Counted from the stretch's first letter, positions 26,884 through 36,390 are shown. The stretch is 64,000 nt of DNA from Enteractinococcus coprophilus (GCF_006716305.1 NZ_VFOU01000004.1:124001-188000); one strand, 5' to 3'. Notes: a model not told the origin generated them from the letters alone. A program made the numbers and translations.

Positions 26884-28017
26884 TTAGTAATCGATCGAGT
26901 GGATCAATTCCACCACACGCGTCAGCACGGTGGGATCGGTGGTCGGCGGCACACCATGGCCCAGGTTCAGCACGTGACCGGGAGCCTCAGCGCCTTGAGC
27001 GATGACGTCGCGCACGTGGGCTTCAAGGACGTCCCATTGGGCAGACAGCAGAGCCGGATCGATATTGCCTTGCAGTGGCACCGTGGTACGACCATCGGGG
27101 CCCGGCGTATTGGCAAGGCGACGATTGACTTCATCAAGACGCAAGCGGTAATCAACGCCCACCACGGAGGCACCGGTGTCGCGTATGAGGTCCAGGATCT
27201 CCGAGGTACCGGTCCCAAAGTGCACCAGCGGAATACCGGTCGGGCCGGTCAGATCCGAGATATGGCTGATGGCTTGCTTCGAATACGGCATGACTTTGGT
27301 TTCATAGTTTGTCCGCGACAGCGAGCCAGCCCACGAGTCAAAGAGTTGGGCGGCTGAGGCGCCAGCCATGATCTGAGCCCGCAGGAAGCGTCCAGAGGCT
27401 TCGGCGGTCCAAGCCATGAGACGGTCCCAGGCCTTGGGATCGTTGTGCATCATGGTGCGCGGGCCGAGATGATCACGTGACGGACGGCCTTCAACCATGT
27501 AGGCGGCCACGGTATACGGGGCGCCGGCAAATCCGATCAAAGGACGCGAACCGAGTTCAGCAACGGTGAGTTTGACCGCCTCGGTGATCGGTTCAAACAT
27601 GTCGTCGGTCAGCTCTGGCAGCTTATCGACATCCTCAGCCGAGCGAATCGGGGCATCGAGCACGGGTCCAACGCCGGGCTGAATTTCCACACCGATGCCG
27701 GCCAGCTTCAAGGGAATGACAATATCGGAAAAGAAAATTGCGGCGTCAACGTCGTGCCGACGGACCGGCTGCAGGGTAATTTCGGAAGCCATTTCAGGGA
27801 TGAGGCACGATTCCAACATGGTCGTGCCTTCGCGAAGTTTCCGATACTCCGGCAAAGAACGACCGGCCTGACGCATGAACCAGACGGGTCGACGAACCCC
27901 CACCTGACCTCGATAACCTTGAATCAGTGCAGACTCGGCGGTCGAGCGCTCCGCGTCGTCGAGCATGAGTGGGTGGGTTGCCGGCAGGGCCGGAGTTTGA
28001 GAAAACGCTTGGGTCAT
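26884..28017 (-). CDS. hemE: Uroporphyrinogen decarboxylase
   Basis: Removes four carboxyl groups to give coproporphyrinogen III. 377 residues. Signatures: RPVWFMRQAGRSLPEYR near residue 43, FFSDIVIPLKLAGIGV, IGFAGAPYTVAAYMVEG and VLNLGHGVPPTTDP at the end. First gene of the minus-strand hem cluster; its start faces hemA across about 130 bases. The region before its ATG has AATAAT at about 10 bases and no clear ribosome site, so the transcript may have a very short leader, but this is weak. Confidence 0.95.
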   Translation of the reverse strand: MTQAFSQTPALPATHPLMLDDAERSTAESALIQGYRGQVGVRRPVWFMRQAGRSLPEYRKLREGTTMLESCLIPEMASEITLQPVRRHDVDAAIFFSDIVIPLKLAGIGVEIQPGVGPVLDAPIRSAEDVDKLPELTDDMFEPITEAVKLTVAELGSRPLIGFAGAPYTVAAYMVEGRPSRDHLGPRTMMHNDPKAWDRLMAWTAEASGRFLRAQIMAGASAAQLFDSWAGSLSRTNYETKVMPYSKQAISHISDLTGPTGIPLVHFGTGTSEILDLIRDTGASVVGVDYRLRLDEVNRRLANTPGPDGRTTVPLQGNIDPALLSAQWDVLEAHVRDVIAQGAEAPGHVLNLGHGVPPTTDPTVLTRVVELIHSIDY

Positions 28018-28110
28018 GTCAGTTCATTATTCCAGGATCCGAGCCACAATGCCTCCACGTTTCCTCACAATCGGCCTGATCACCCCAACAGCGAAACCAC
28101 CGGGTGCATT

Positions 28111-28138
28111 TTGTTCCAGCGGCCAAATTTCGTACGAT
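28111..28138 (+). promoter_or_regulatory. Predicted hemA promoter giving a near-leaderless mRNA
   Basis: TTGTTC at 28111-28116, a 16-base spacer, then TACGAT at 28133-28138. Transcription would start about 28145-28147, only a few bases before GTG 28149, GTG 28152 and ATG 28155. Confidence 0.45.
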
Positions 28139-28154
28139 GGGTGGCATTGTGGTG

Positions 28155-29513
28155 ATGTTTTCATTAGTCGCAGCGCACACCTGGTTGGACCTCGAGACGG
28201 TGGCGCAGTTAGCTAGCGGCACTACAGAGGTCTCTGAAGCTGTATCTTCCGACGCTGTTTCCGGCGTCGTCACGCTGTCCACATGCAACCGTGTCGAGAT
28301 CTACGCCGAAGCCGGTTCTGCCGACAATGTTGAACAGGCCGCCGAAGATATTCTGCACACCGTCGCAAAGAACAGCCAGATGCCCTACGACGACGTTGCC
28401 GCGGCATTTAAACTCTATCGCCATGAGGCAGCCGTTCGTCACCTATTTGAAGTGGGCTCTGGACTGAAATCTGCCGTGGTGGGAGAACGTGAAATCGCCG
28501 GACAGGTCCGCCGCGCCCTCACTGATGCTCGTGAAGCCGGACACACGACGGGTACGTTGACCAAACTTTTTGAAACCGCTTCCCGGACCGCCAAAGACAT
28601 TGGCGCTCAAACCGCTTTGGGATCGACCGGTCGTTCGATCGTTTCAGTCGCCCTGGATCTAACCACCGAGTTGCGTGCCGGGACATCCGTTGTCGGCGCC
28701 CAACGCTTCTGGAAAGATGCCAATATCCTGCTGGTCGGCACCGGCGCCTACGCGGGGACGACGCTTGCACAACTCGAAGCCCGCGGCGCAAAGCATGTCG
28801 CGGTGCATTCATCGTCTGGCCGCGCCCAGCAATTTGTCGAAGATCGCGGTGGCTGGGCCATGGCCCTGGGTGGTTCCGAAGTTGAAGGTGCCTTTGCCGA
28901 AGCCGATGTCCTCATTGGCGTATCGGGTGGCGAGCGAACAGTCAGCGCGACACAGCTCGAAAGACTGCGCGAAGGTGCGACCCACCGTCTGACCGTATTA
29001 GACCTTGCGCTAACCCATGATTTTGACCCGGCGATTGGTGATCTGCCAGCCGTTGATCTCATCACATTAGAATCCGTCAAAATGGCCGCGCCAACCGAAC
29101 AGCAAGCCTCTATCACCCAGGCACAGCAGTTGGTCGACCAAGCCGTTGATGAATACCTCACTGACAAACGCGAACGTAGTGCAGCCGATGCCATCGTCAC
29201 GTTACGCAGCCACACGATGGCCGTACTGGACGAAGAAATGGCACGCGTTCGGGAGCGACACGGTTGTACCGCTGCGGCTGAAGAAGTCCAACTAGCGATG
29301 CGACGCATGGTGCGCCAAATGCTGCACGAGCCAACCGTGCGTGCTCGACAGGCCGCTGCGAACGGCACCCTCGAGGAATACGAAGCAGCCCTAGAAACCG
29401 TCTTCGGACTTGATGTTGCCGAGGCTACCAAAGACCGCCGGCGCAACGGCCGGACTCAGCCCACTGCGCCCGCACACCTCGACACCAGCGAAGCACAGCA
29501 ACGCACTGCCTAA
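28155..29513 (+). CDS. hemA: Glutamyl-tRNA reductase
   Basis: Reduces glutamyl-tRNA to glutamate-1-semialdehyde, the entry step of haem synthesis. About 452 residues. Key marks: TLSTCNRVEIYAE with the catalytic Cys, GSGLKSAVVGEREIAGQVRR, KLFETASRTAKDIG, the NADPH motif LLVGTGAYAGTT, and the C-terminal dimerisation helix EEVQLAMRRMVRQMLHEPT. The NADPH loop has YAG where many have MG. ATG 28155 is used; in-frame GTG 28149 or 28152 are equally possible since no ribosome site precedes them. It is divergent from the rest of the hem genes, sharing their upstream region. Confidence 0.93.
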   Translation: MFSLVAAHTWLDLETVAQLASGTTEVSEAVSSDAVSGVVTLSTCNRVEIYAEAGSADNVEQAAEDILHTVAKNSQMPYDDVAAAFKLYRHEAAVRHLFEVGSGLKSAVVGEREIAGQVRRALTDAREAGHTTGTLTKLFETASRTAKDIGAQTALGSTGRSIVSVALDLTTELRAGTSVVGAQRFWKDANILLVGTGAYAGTTLAQLEARGAKHVAVHSSSGRAQQFVEDRGGWAMALGGSEVEGAFAEADVLIGVSGGERTVSATQLERLREGATHRLTVLDLALTHDFDPAIGDLPAVDLITLESVKMAAPTEQQASITQAQQLVDQAVDEYLTDKRERSAADAIVTLRSHTMAVLDEEMARVRERHGCTAAAEEVQLAMRRMVRQMLHEPTVRARQAAANGTLEEYEAALETVFGLDVAEATKDRRRNGRTQPTAPAHLDTSEAQQRTA

Positions 29514-29562
29514 CCGCCGCCGTGGTACTCGGTGCGCATCAGCCCAGAAGAGAAAGCTGAAA

Positions 29563-30222
29563 ATGTCGAAGATTACTGCGTCACCCATTCGCCTGCCACG
29601 CGATCAACGACGCGCCCAACTCATCGACGTGGCGCTAGATGTCTTCGCCGAACGTGGTTATGCCCAAACCACGATGGACGATGTTGCCCAGCGCGCGGCG
29701 GTCTCCAAACCCGTGCTGTACCAACACTTTGCCAATAAGCGCGATCTATTTTTCACGCTAATCGACGGCCAGCTGAGCTCTCTGCGCGATCGGATCACCA
29801 CCGCGATGCAAGCCGTTGATCCAGATTCTGCTACCGCAGATGAAGAAGTCGCCTATCAGGCCGTTCACGGTGTCTTTGAGTTCACCGCTGACCCGCGCGG
29901 ACATTATCGATTACTGTTAGATACCTCGATGGAGAACCCCAAAGAACTCGAAGAACGCCTAGAAGATTTCCTCACCGAGCTGGTCGATTTTATCTCCCCA
30001 TATATTTTGGATCATTCGATCTTGGACTCGGCCAGTTCGCGGTTCATCACCCGTGGCATTGCTTCCAGCGTGTTATTTATGGCAACCCGATGGGCCGAGG
30101 AATATCGCGGCCCGCACCCCACTCGTCCGAACATTCCGTTGGATACCGCAGTTGACCACACATGTCGATTCGTCGCCCACGGCGCCATCGGATTTGATTT
30201 ATCGAATAATCCCCCAGCGTAG
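29563..30222 (+). CDS. TetR-family transcriptional regulator
   Basis: 219 residues. The N-terminal helix-turn-helix is textbook: RRAQLIDVALDVFAERGYAQ, TMDDVAQRAAVSKPVLYQHF, ANKRDLF. The C-terminal half is a helical ligand domain without a recognisable subfamily. The open frame reaches back to 29410 inside hemA, but ATG 29563, preceded by AGAGAAAG, gives the standard start. It is 49 bases after hemA and upstream of the DUF3107 gene on the same strand; this TetR-DUF3107-helicase order recurs in Actinomycetales. Target unknown. Confidence 0.88.
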   Translation: MSKITASPIRLPRDQRRAQLIDVALDVFAERGYAQTTMDDVAQRAAVSKPVLYQHFANKRDLFFTLIDGQLSSLRDRITTAMQAVDPDSATADEEVAYQAVHGVFEFTADPRGHYRLLLDTSMENPKELEERLEDFLTELVDFISPYILDHSILDSASSRFITRGIASSVLFMATRWAEEYRGPHPTRPNIPLDTAVDHTCRFVAHGAIGFDLSNNPPA

Positions 30223-30316
30223 CGAGGAACAGGCTAAGCGATTTCGCTGCCAAACTGATCTAAGCTAAATGATGACAGAAACACCCTTGATACCCGCATT
30301 TTAGGAGAACTACCCC

Positions 30317-30541
30317 GTGGAAATTCGCATTGGCATTCAGAACGTCGCCCGTGAAATTAGCTTTCAGACCGACATGTCGAAAGACGACGTCACCGCAAAG
30401 GTTCGCGCTGCAGTCAACGACAAAGCCACCCTTGAACTGACCGATGACAAAGGTGGGACCATCATCGTGCCTGCTGGTGTCCTCGGATACGTCGAAATCG
30501 GTGATGCAACTGCACGTCGCGTCGGCTTTATCGCCGGTTAG
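30317..30541 (+). CDS. DUF3107 family small protein
   Basis: 74 residues, a small conserved actinobacterial protein of unknown role. The family pattern is plain: EIRIGIQNVAREISFQTDMS at the start, then VTAKVRAAV and LTDDKGGTIIVPAGVLGYVE. It starts with GTG at 30317, with TAGGAGAA upstream. The neighbours (TetR before, DEAD-box helicase after) match the usual context. It is probably a soluble small beta/alpha domain. Confidence 0.9.
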   Translation: MEIRIGIQNVAREISFQTDMSKDDVTAKVRAAVNDKATLELTDDKGGTIIVPAGVLGYVEIGDATARRVGFIAG

Positions 30542-30721
30542 ATTTCACCTGCCACACCACCAGGTAGACTGGGATACTGGTCCACATGTTTGGATCTGAG
30601 GAATTACCTCCCGGATGACCGGTCGTACGTGAATGCGTATCTGTTACTTTTGACTAATCCACGATCGGCTCCGCACGCACCAAACGGTGCTGAAATCGAG
30701 CTTTAAGGAACTTATTCGATC

Positions 30722-32239
30722 GTGACAAATACCAATCAAGAAACGTTTGCTGATTTCGACTTACGCCCCGAAATTGTCCAAGCCCTCGCCGACCAAGGTA
30801 TCGAACAGCCTTTTCCGATCCAGTCCATGACGCTGCCGATCGCTTTGAGCGATCAGGACATTATTGGACAAGCGAAAACAGGAACGGGCAAGACCTTGGG
30901 TTTCGGCCTGCCGGTCCTCGACAAGGTCTTGGGTCCCAAAGATGATGGATATCATGACCTGGCCATCCCAGGCGCACCCCAAGCGCTCATCGTGGCTCCC
31001 ACCCGTGAACTAGCAGTCCAAGTCTCCAAAGATCTAGAAGGTGCAGCTAAGCATCTATCCGCGCGTATTGGAGCCATTTACGGCGGTCGCGACTACGAGC
31101 CACAGATCAGGGGCCTGAAAAAGGGCGTCGAAGTCATCGTTGGCACACCGGGCCGACTGATCGACCTTATGAAACAAAACCACTTGGACCTGTCCCAGAT
31201 CCATACGGTGGTCCTAGATGAAGCCGATGAGATGTTAGACCTAGGCTTTTTGCCTGATGTGGAAACCCTGTTGCAAGAGGTTCCGCAACAGCGTCAGACC
31301 ATGCTCTTCTCGGCCACGATGCCAGGGGCGGTCATCACCATGGCCCGCCGCTACATGGTGCAACCCACCCACATCTCAGCATCTGACCCGGAAGATGATT
31401 CCCTGGTCAAACGGGATATTCGCCAACTGGTTTACCGTGCACACCACATGGATAAAGATGAGCTCATTGCTCGTGCCCTGCAGGCCCGCGGGCGCGGTCT
31501 GACCATCATCTTCACCCGCACCAAACGCACCGCTGCACGCCTCGCTGAAGAATTAGAGCGTCGCGGTTTTGCAGCAGGCGCACTGCACGGTGACCTCGGT
31601 CAAGGGGCTCGTGAACAGGCCCTACGCGCCTTCCGCAACGGCAAGATTGACGTTCTGGTCGCAACCGATGTCGCAGCACGCGGTATCGATGTGGAAGAAG
31701 TGACCCACGTCTTTAACTTCCAGGCGCCAGAAGACGAAAAAACCTATCTGCACCGCGTGGGCCGGACAGGCCGGGCAGGACACAAAGGTATCGCCGTGAC
31801 CCTGGTGGACTGGGAAGATATGACACGCTGGAAGCTCATCGCTCAGGCGTTGGAAATTGAACAGGTTGAACCGGTGGAAACCTATTCAGCTTCGCCTCAC
31901 TTATATGAAGATCTTGATATTCCCGAAGGCACAAAGGGCCGGCTGCCGAAATCGCAGCGCACCCGTGCCGGTTTGGACGCTGAACAACAAGAAGAGTTGG
32001 GTGGGCCGGACCGCAAACGCCGGGGTAACCAGTCAGGCCGTGGTCGAAGCAGTCAGTCGCGCGGTCGTGGACGGGGACGGCAACGCACACGGTCCGATAA
32101 CTCCGGCTCCCGGTCTGACAACTCCGAAAAGTCCCAGGAATCGTCGTCGAAATCTAGCCAGAAGCCACGACGTCAACGCACCCGCACGCGCCGGAAGAAC
32201 GGCCAAGTGGTCGACCGGGGCTCCAAGGGTGATTCCTAA
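30722..32239 (+). CDS. DEAD-box ATP-dependent RNA helicase
   Basis: 505 residues. Q-motif region FADFDLRPEIVQALADQGIE, Walker A AKTGTGKT near residue 55, VLDEADEMLDLGF, SATMPG, and the C-domain motifs ATDVAARGIDVEEV and HRVGRTGRAG. The last 95 residues are rich in Arg, Gly, Ser and Gln (GRGRGRGRQRTRS-like), a basic RNA-binding tail typical for cold-shock and ribosome-assembly helicases. GTG start at 30722 after AAGGAA. A 180-base leader separates it from DUF3107. The DNA methyltransferase gene starts 5 bases after its stop. Confidence 0.93.
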   Translation: MTNTNQETFADFDLRPEIVQALADQGIEQPFPIQSMTLPIALSDQDIIGQAKTGTGKTLGFGLPVLDKVLGPKDDGYHDLAIPGAPQALIVAPTRELAVQVSKDLEGAAKHLSARIGAIYGGRDYEPQIRGLKKGVEVIVGTPGRLIDLMKQNHLDLSQIHTVVLDEADEMLDLGFLPDVETLLQEVPQQRQTMLFSATMPGAVITMARRYMVQPTHISASDPEDDSLVKRDIRQLVYRAHHMDKDELIARALQARGRGLTIIFTRTKRTAARLAEELERRGFAAGALHGDLGQGAREQALRAFRNGKIDVLVATDVAARGIDVEEVTHVFNFQAPEDEKTYLHRVGRTGRAGHKGIAVTLVDWEDMTRWKLIAQALEIEQVEPVETYSASPHLYEDLDIPEGTKGRLPKSQRTRAGLDAEQQEELGGPDRKRRGNQSGRGRSSQSRGRGRGRQRTRSDNSGSRSDNSEKSQESSSKSSQKPRRQRTRTRRKNGQVVDRGSKGDS

Positions 32240-32244
32240 CATCA

Positions 32245-33096
32245 ATGAGCGAGATTTTTTCGGGTGACAATAAGATCATCCAGGCCGATAACATGGAGTT
32301 CCTGAGATCGGTGCCGGATGAATCGGTCACCATGATCTACATTGATCCGCCATTTAATACCGGCCGCAAACAGGCACGTACGCAGATGAAGACCGTGCGG
32401 GTCGAAAACGGCAAGGGTGACCGGGTCGGTTTTGGCGGGCATTCGTATGAAACGCTTCGTGGCGCACTTGCTTCTTACGATGACGCATTTACCAACTACT
32501 GGGACTTCTTAGAGCCGCGCTTGGAACAGGCCTGGCGCATCCTGGCCGAAGACGGCACGTTGTATCTCCACCTGGATTACCGAGAAGTGCACTACGCCAA
32601 AGTGATGCTCGATATGATTTTCGGGCGCGATCATTTTCTCAATGAGATCATCTGGGCCTACGATTACGGGGGCAAGTCTCGTAGTCGTTGGCCAGCCAAA
32701 CACGACACGATTTTGGTCTATGTGAAAGACCCCAAGAAGTATTGGTTCGATTCCGAGGAAGTAGATCGAGAGCCTTATATGGCTCCTGGGCTGGTCACAC
32801 CAGAAAAACGCGAACGCGGCAAACTGCCCACCGATGTCTGGTGGCATACGATCGTCTCCCCCACCGGCAACGAAAAAACCGGTTATCCGACGCAAAAACC
32901 CGTCGGGTTGGTACGTCGAATGGTCGCAGCGTCATCACGCCCGGGCGATTGGGTGTTGGATTTCTTTGCTGGATCGGGCACGCTGGGCGCGGCTGCCCAA
33001 CAATTAGGTCGACGATATGTCCTGGTGGATCAGAACCCACAGGCCATCGAAGTGATGACCCAACGACTTCCGGCGGCGACGCTGGTCGGCGTCTAG
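32245..33096 (+). CDS. Site-specific DNA methyltransferase (orphan)
   Basis: 283 residues, amino-methyltransferase of the N6-adenine/N4-cytosine class. The catalytic motif IV is YIDPPFNTG near residue 33 and the SAM motif I is VLDFFAGSGTLGAAA near residue 235; the order catalytic-then-SAM marks the beta class. QADNMEFLRSVPDESV precedes it. It sits 5 bases after the DEAD-box gene and overlaps a PHP gene tail-to-tail; no restriction enzyme or specificity subunit is nearby, so it is an orphan, perhaps with a regulatory role. The recognition site cannot be read from sequence. Confidence 0.88.
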   Translation: MSEIFSGDNKIIQADNMEFLRSVPDESVTMIYIDPPFNTGRKQARTQMKTVRVENGKGDRVGFGGHSYETLRGALASYDDAFTNYWDFLEPRLEQAWRILAEDGTLYLHLDYREVHYAKVMLDMIFGRDHFLNEIIWAYDYGGKSRSRWPAKHDTILVYVKDPKKYWFDSEEVDREPYMAPGLVTPEKRERGKLPTDVWWHTIVSPTGNEKTGYPTQKPVGLVRRMVAASSRPGDWVLDFFAGSGTLGAAAQQLGRRYVLVDQNPQAIEVMTQRLPAATLVGV

Positions 33097-33950
33097 TTAC
33101 CGTTCCATAACACTTTGTAACCCGAGGTTGCTTTGGCTTCAATGGCCTCGACGGTTTCTCGCGAGGTCACATGTTCTCCCAGCCGATTGGGTTTGCCGGC
33201 ACCGTGATAATCCGATGAACCTGTCACTAGCAGGTCGTGCTGTTGTGCAAACCCCAGCAGCCATTCTTTGCCGCTGCCGCTGTTATCTCGGTGGTACACC
33301 TCGACCCCGGCGAGACCGGCGTCGAGCATGTCATAAAATAACCGATTGCTGACCGTCCTACCGCGCACCTTCGCCTTGGGATGCGCAAAGATCGGTACCC
33401 CACCGGCGTTGCGAATTAGCTCGACACCCAATACCGGGTCTGGGGCGTAGTGCGGTACATAGTATTTCGAACCGCCGCGCAAAATCGTGTCGAAGGCTGC
33501 CGAGCGGTTCGGCACAGCTCCGACTTGAACCAGAGCATCAGCCAGATGCGGGCGACCAATGGTCGATTCGACTGTGGTCTGCTGTTTGACCAGCTCCCAA
33601 GTGATCGGGAAATCTTCCGACAGTAACTTGGCCATGCGTTTGGCTCGCTGATACCGGGCGTTGCGCGATTTTGCGATCTCAGCAAGCAGATCCATGTCGG
33701 TGGGATCGTGCAGGTAGGACAACACGTGCACAGCGATCCCATCGCGCGATACGGTAGAGAGCTCCATGCCGCGGATCAGCGCAATCTGGTGTTCGGCAGC
33801 GGCCTCTTCTGCAGGCTCCCAACCAGCGGTCGTATCGTGGTCGGTTAACGCTACCCCGGCAAGCCCGGCACGTGCCGCGGCGTGAACAACATCCGCCGGC
33901 GAAGTCGTACCATCCGAGAAATTCGAATGAGTGTGCATGTCGAAGGCCAT
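33093..33950 (-). CDS. PHP-domain phosphoesterase
   Basis: 285 residues. N-terminal PHP motifs are FDMHTHSNFSDGT, VALTDHDTTAGW and a later RGMELST; HPKAKVRG and TGSSDYHG supply the remaining His/Asp metal ligands. The family includes 3',5'-nucleoside bisphosphate phosphatase and RNase AM/TrpH. Its TAG stop shares the palindrome CTAG (33093-33096) with the stop of the methyltransferase on the other strand. The ATG is not preceded by a strong ribosome site. Substrate is inferred at family level only. Confidence 0.85.
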   Translation of the reverse strand: MAFDMHTHSNFSDGTTSPADVVHAAARAGLAGVALTDHDTTAGWEPAEEAAAEHQIALIRGMELSTVSRDGIAVHVLSYLHDPTDMDLLAEIAKSRNARYQRAKRMAKLLSEDFPITWELVKQQTTVESTIGRPHLADALVQVGAVPNRSAAFDTILRGGSKYYVPHYAPDPVLGVELIRNAGGVPIFAHPKAKVRGRTVSNRLFYDMLDAGLAGVEVYHRDNSGSGKEWLLGFAQQHDLLVTGSSDYHGAGKPNRLGEHVTSRETVEAIEAKATSGYKVLWNGN

Positions 33951-34093
33951 AAGATGCCATTGTACTAGGCCGGACCATAATGTGGCAGATTCACGCGCCT
34001 TGCAGGCCCCTCTGCACAGCCTGGATTCCCAAGCTGGTCGCGAATTTCGTTATGACACCTCGCAGGTGGTGTCAATCATGGGAAGATAGCAGT

Positions 34094-35650
34094 ATGACTC
34101 AACCATCTGATGCCGTACAGCACGCTGCCCAAGATCAGCCCATTGAAGATCGTGTCGAAAACCGTTCTCATCGCCCATCATCGGACGCGTTTAAATCGTT
34201 CATGGCTTCTCAATGGCAACAGACCAAAGATATTGATTTCCAGGCGGACACCGCGGCACCTTATGCTGCCCAGCGCCGTGTCACACTCTCCAAACGTTTC
34301 CCATCAGACCGTCTTGTCATTCCGGCGGGTGCACCGAAGGTTCGTTCCAATGACACCGACTACCGGTTCCGTCCCCATTCGGCGTTTGCCCACCTCACCG
34401 GGTTGGGCGTGGATCATGAACCGGACGCTGTGTTGGTCATGCAGCCAGTGCCCGAAGGCACCGGTGACCACGGTAGCAACCACGCAGCCACTCTGTTTTT
34501 CCGCCCCTTGGCTGGACGAGATTCCGAAGAATTCTACGCAAACACCAAGACCGGCGAGTTCTGGGTCGGCCCACAACCTACGCTCAAGGAACTCCACCAA
34601 CGAACCGGCCTCATCACCAAGGACCTCTCCGAGTTGGAGTACGCGGTCACTGTGGATGCGGGTGTCGTAGAGATCGGCGGGACTCGTATCCGCTTGGTTC
34701 GTGAAACCGATCCGAATCTCGACGCGCTCGTTGATACTTCGCGCATCAACACGGGGGTCGATCTGGAACACTCCGACGCTCTCGACGGCGAGTTGGCAGA
34801 GTTCCTATCAGAAATGCGCTTGATCAAAGATGACCATGAAATCACTGAACTGCGAGGTTCTGTCGAGTCCACCATTCGTGGCTTCGAAGACATCGTACGG
34901 GCCATCCCGCAGGCGACGCAGCACGCACGGGGCGAACGGGTCATCGAAACCGCATTCTTTGCTCGCGCCCGGTTAGAAGGCAATGACCTGGGGTACGACA
35001 CGATTGCGGCAGCGGGGAACAATGCGACGGTGCTCCATTGGATTCGCAACACCGGCGAGGTCAAAGACGGCGATTTGTTGTTAGTCGATGCAGGAGTGGA
35101 AGCCGATTCCCTCTACACCGCCGACATCACCCGTACCCTACCGGTCAACGGGAAATTCACACCGATTCAGGCCAAGATATACAACGCGGTCCTGGCTGCC
35201 GCCGATGCTGCGCTCTATGCTGCCAAACCCGGCGTGCTATTCCGCGATATTCATAATACCGCGATGGAGGTGCTAGCCCAGCATCTAGAAGAATGGGGAT
35301 TACTGCCCGTATCTGTAGAAGAGGCCCTGTCTGCTGAAGGACAGCACCATCGCCGTTGGATGCCACACGGCACTTCGCACCACCTCGGGTTAGATGTCCA
35401 CGACTGTGCACAAGCGCGTCGGGAAATGTACCTGGATGCGCCCTTGCAGGAAGGCATGGTCTTTACCATCGAGCCGGGCCTGTATTTCAAGGATGAAGAC
35501 CTGGCCATTCCAGAAGAATATCGCGGCATCGGCGTTCGGATCGAAGACGATATCTTAGTCACCGCAGATGGCGCCGAATCACTTTCGGCGCACCTGCCAC
35601 GCACGGTCGAAGACATTGAATCGTGGATGGCCGATCTGTGGCGCAGCTAG
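34094..35650 (+). CDS. pepP: Xaa-Pro aminopeptidase (aminopeptidase P)
   Basis: Dinuclear-metal (Mn) peptidase that removes an N-terminal residue next to proline. 518 residues. It has a long polar N-terminus, an AMP_N domain from about residue 55 (RRVTLSKRFPSDRLVIPAGA), and the pita-bread catalytic domain from about 260. Metal ligands appear in LLVDAGVEADSLYTADITRT, in HGTSHHLGLDVHD, in FTIEPGLYF and in GVRIEDD. ATG 34094, preceded by GGAAGATAG, is taken; the frame extends to 33980 without support. Its stop overlaps the next minus-strand gene at CTAG 35647-35650. Confidence 0.92.
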   Translation: MTQPSDAVQHAAQDQPIEDRVENRSHRPSSDAFKSFMASQWQQTKDIDFQADTAAPYAAQRRVTLSKRFPSDRLVIPAGAPKVRSNDTDYRFRPHSAFAHLTGLGVDHEPDAVLVMQPVPEGTGDHGSNHAATLFFRPLAGRDSEEFYANTKTGEFWVGPQPTLKELHQRTGLITKDLSELEYAVTVDAGVVEIGGTRIRLVRETDPNLDALVDTSRINTGVDLEHSDALDGELAEFLSEMRLIKDDHEITELRGSVESTIRGFEDIVRAIPQATQHARGERVIETAFFARARLEGNDLGYDTIAAAGNNATVLHWIRNTGEVKDGDLLLVDAGVEADSLYTADITRTLPVNGKFTPIQAKIYNAVLAAADAALYAAKPGVLFRDIHNTAMEVLAQHLEEWGLLPVSVEEALSAEGQHHRRWMPHGTSHHLGLDVHDCAQARREMYLDAPLQEGMVFTIEPGLYFKDEDLAIPEEYRGIGVRIEDDILVTADGAESLSAHLPRTVEDIESWMADLWRS

Positions 35651-36309
35651 CGCGTCTGGGACTCGTCTGAGTCTGGTTCGGTGTCCGGTGTCGGATCGAC
35701 CCGGACACCGTACTGCGGGCGGCCATCGGGCAAATCGGGGATGCCGCGCGAGTTGTCTACAGTCGTTTCATCTTCTTGCTGTTCGGTCTGTGGTGGCGTT
35801 GGTGCAGGGGCAGGTCGTGGTGCCGCTGCCGTGGGTTGCGGCCCGAGCACCGAGCTGACCTGATCAGCTACCGAGTTATCAACCACCAAGTCAAAGCTCA
35901 CCGCCGTCATTGACGGAATCATGGCGTATTTCAGCTGACGTCGGCGCAACACTTCACCGATCACTCCGAAGAGCACCCAAATGACAGCCCCCATGACCAC
36001 GGTTGAAGCAAGCGTCATCGGTAGGTCCTGTCCCCCGGCCATCATAGAGATCAATAGACCGATGAACACCCCGAAAAAAGCGCCCTGCAATGCACCCCGT
36101 CCAGCCACAGCCGCATAGCTGGGGCGGTGACGCAACCGATAGACCGAACGCAGATCACGCCCTACGATAGAAAGAAACCGCGGATCCACACCGGCCTCGA
36201 CTGCACGATCCACCGCAGATATTGCAGCTTCATACGAACGATAGTTGCCAATCAACTGCCCTTGCGGCAGCGGGGATCCAATGTGTGCTCCGGGTCCAAA
36301 CATACTCAT
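35647..36309 (-). CDS. General stress protein 17M-like membrane protein
   Basis: 220 residues. The N-terminal part (GNYRSYEAAISAVDRAVEAG, then RFLSIVGRDLRSV) matches the heat-induced stress protein YflT/GSP17M domain. Two hydrophobic segments follow at about 75-95 and 100-120, the first with a glycine zipper (GRGALQGAFFGVFIGLL). The C-terminal 75 residues are proline- and acid-rich and probably disordered. It is tail-to-tail with pepP and head-to-head with mrp. Function is unknown beyond family. Confidence 0.75.
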   Translation of the reverse strand: MSMFGPGAHIGSPLPQGQLIGNYRSYEAAISAVDRAVEAGVDPRFLSIVGRDLRSVYRLRHRPSYAAVAGRGALQGAFFGVFIGLLISMMAGGQDLPMTLASTVVMGAVIWVLFGVIGEVLRRRQLKYAMIPSMTAVSFDLVVDNSVADQVSSVLGPQPTAAAPRPAPAPTPPQTEQQEDETTVDNSRGIPDLPDGRPQYGVRVDPTPDTEPDSDESQTR

Positions 36310-36390
36310 AGAGTCTATTTTCTACCCTGTCAGCAAGACTTTCCACCATCCCGCCCACATTGCGCTGTGAGCAAGGAGAATCACCCGCCC

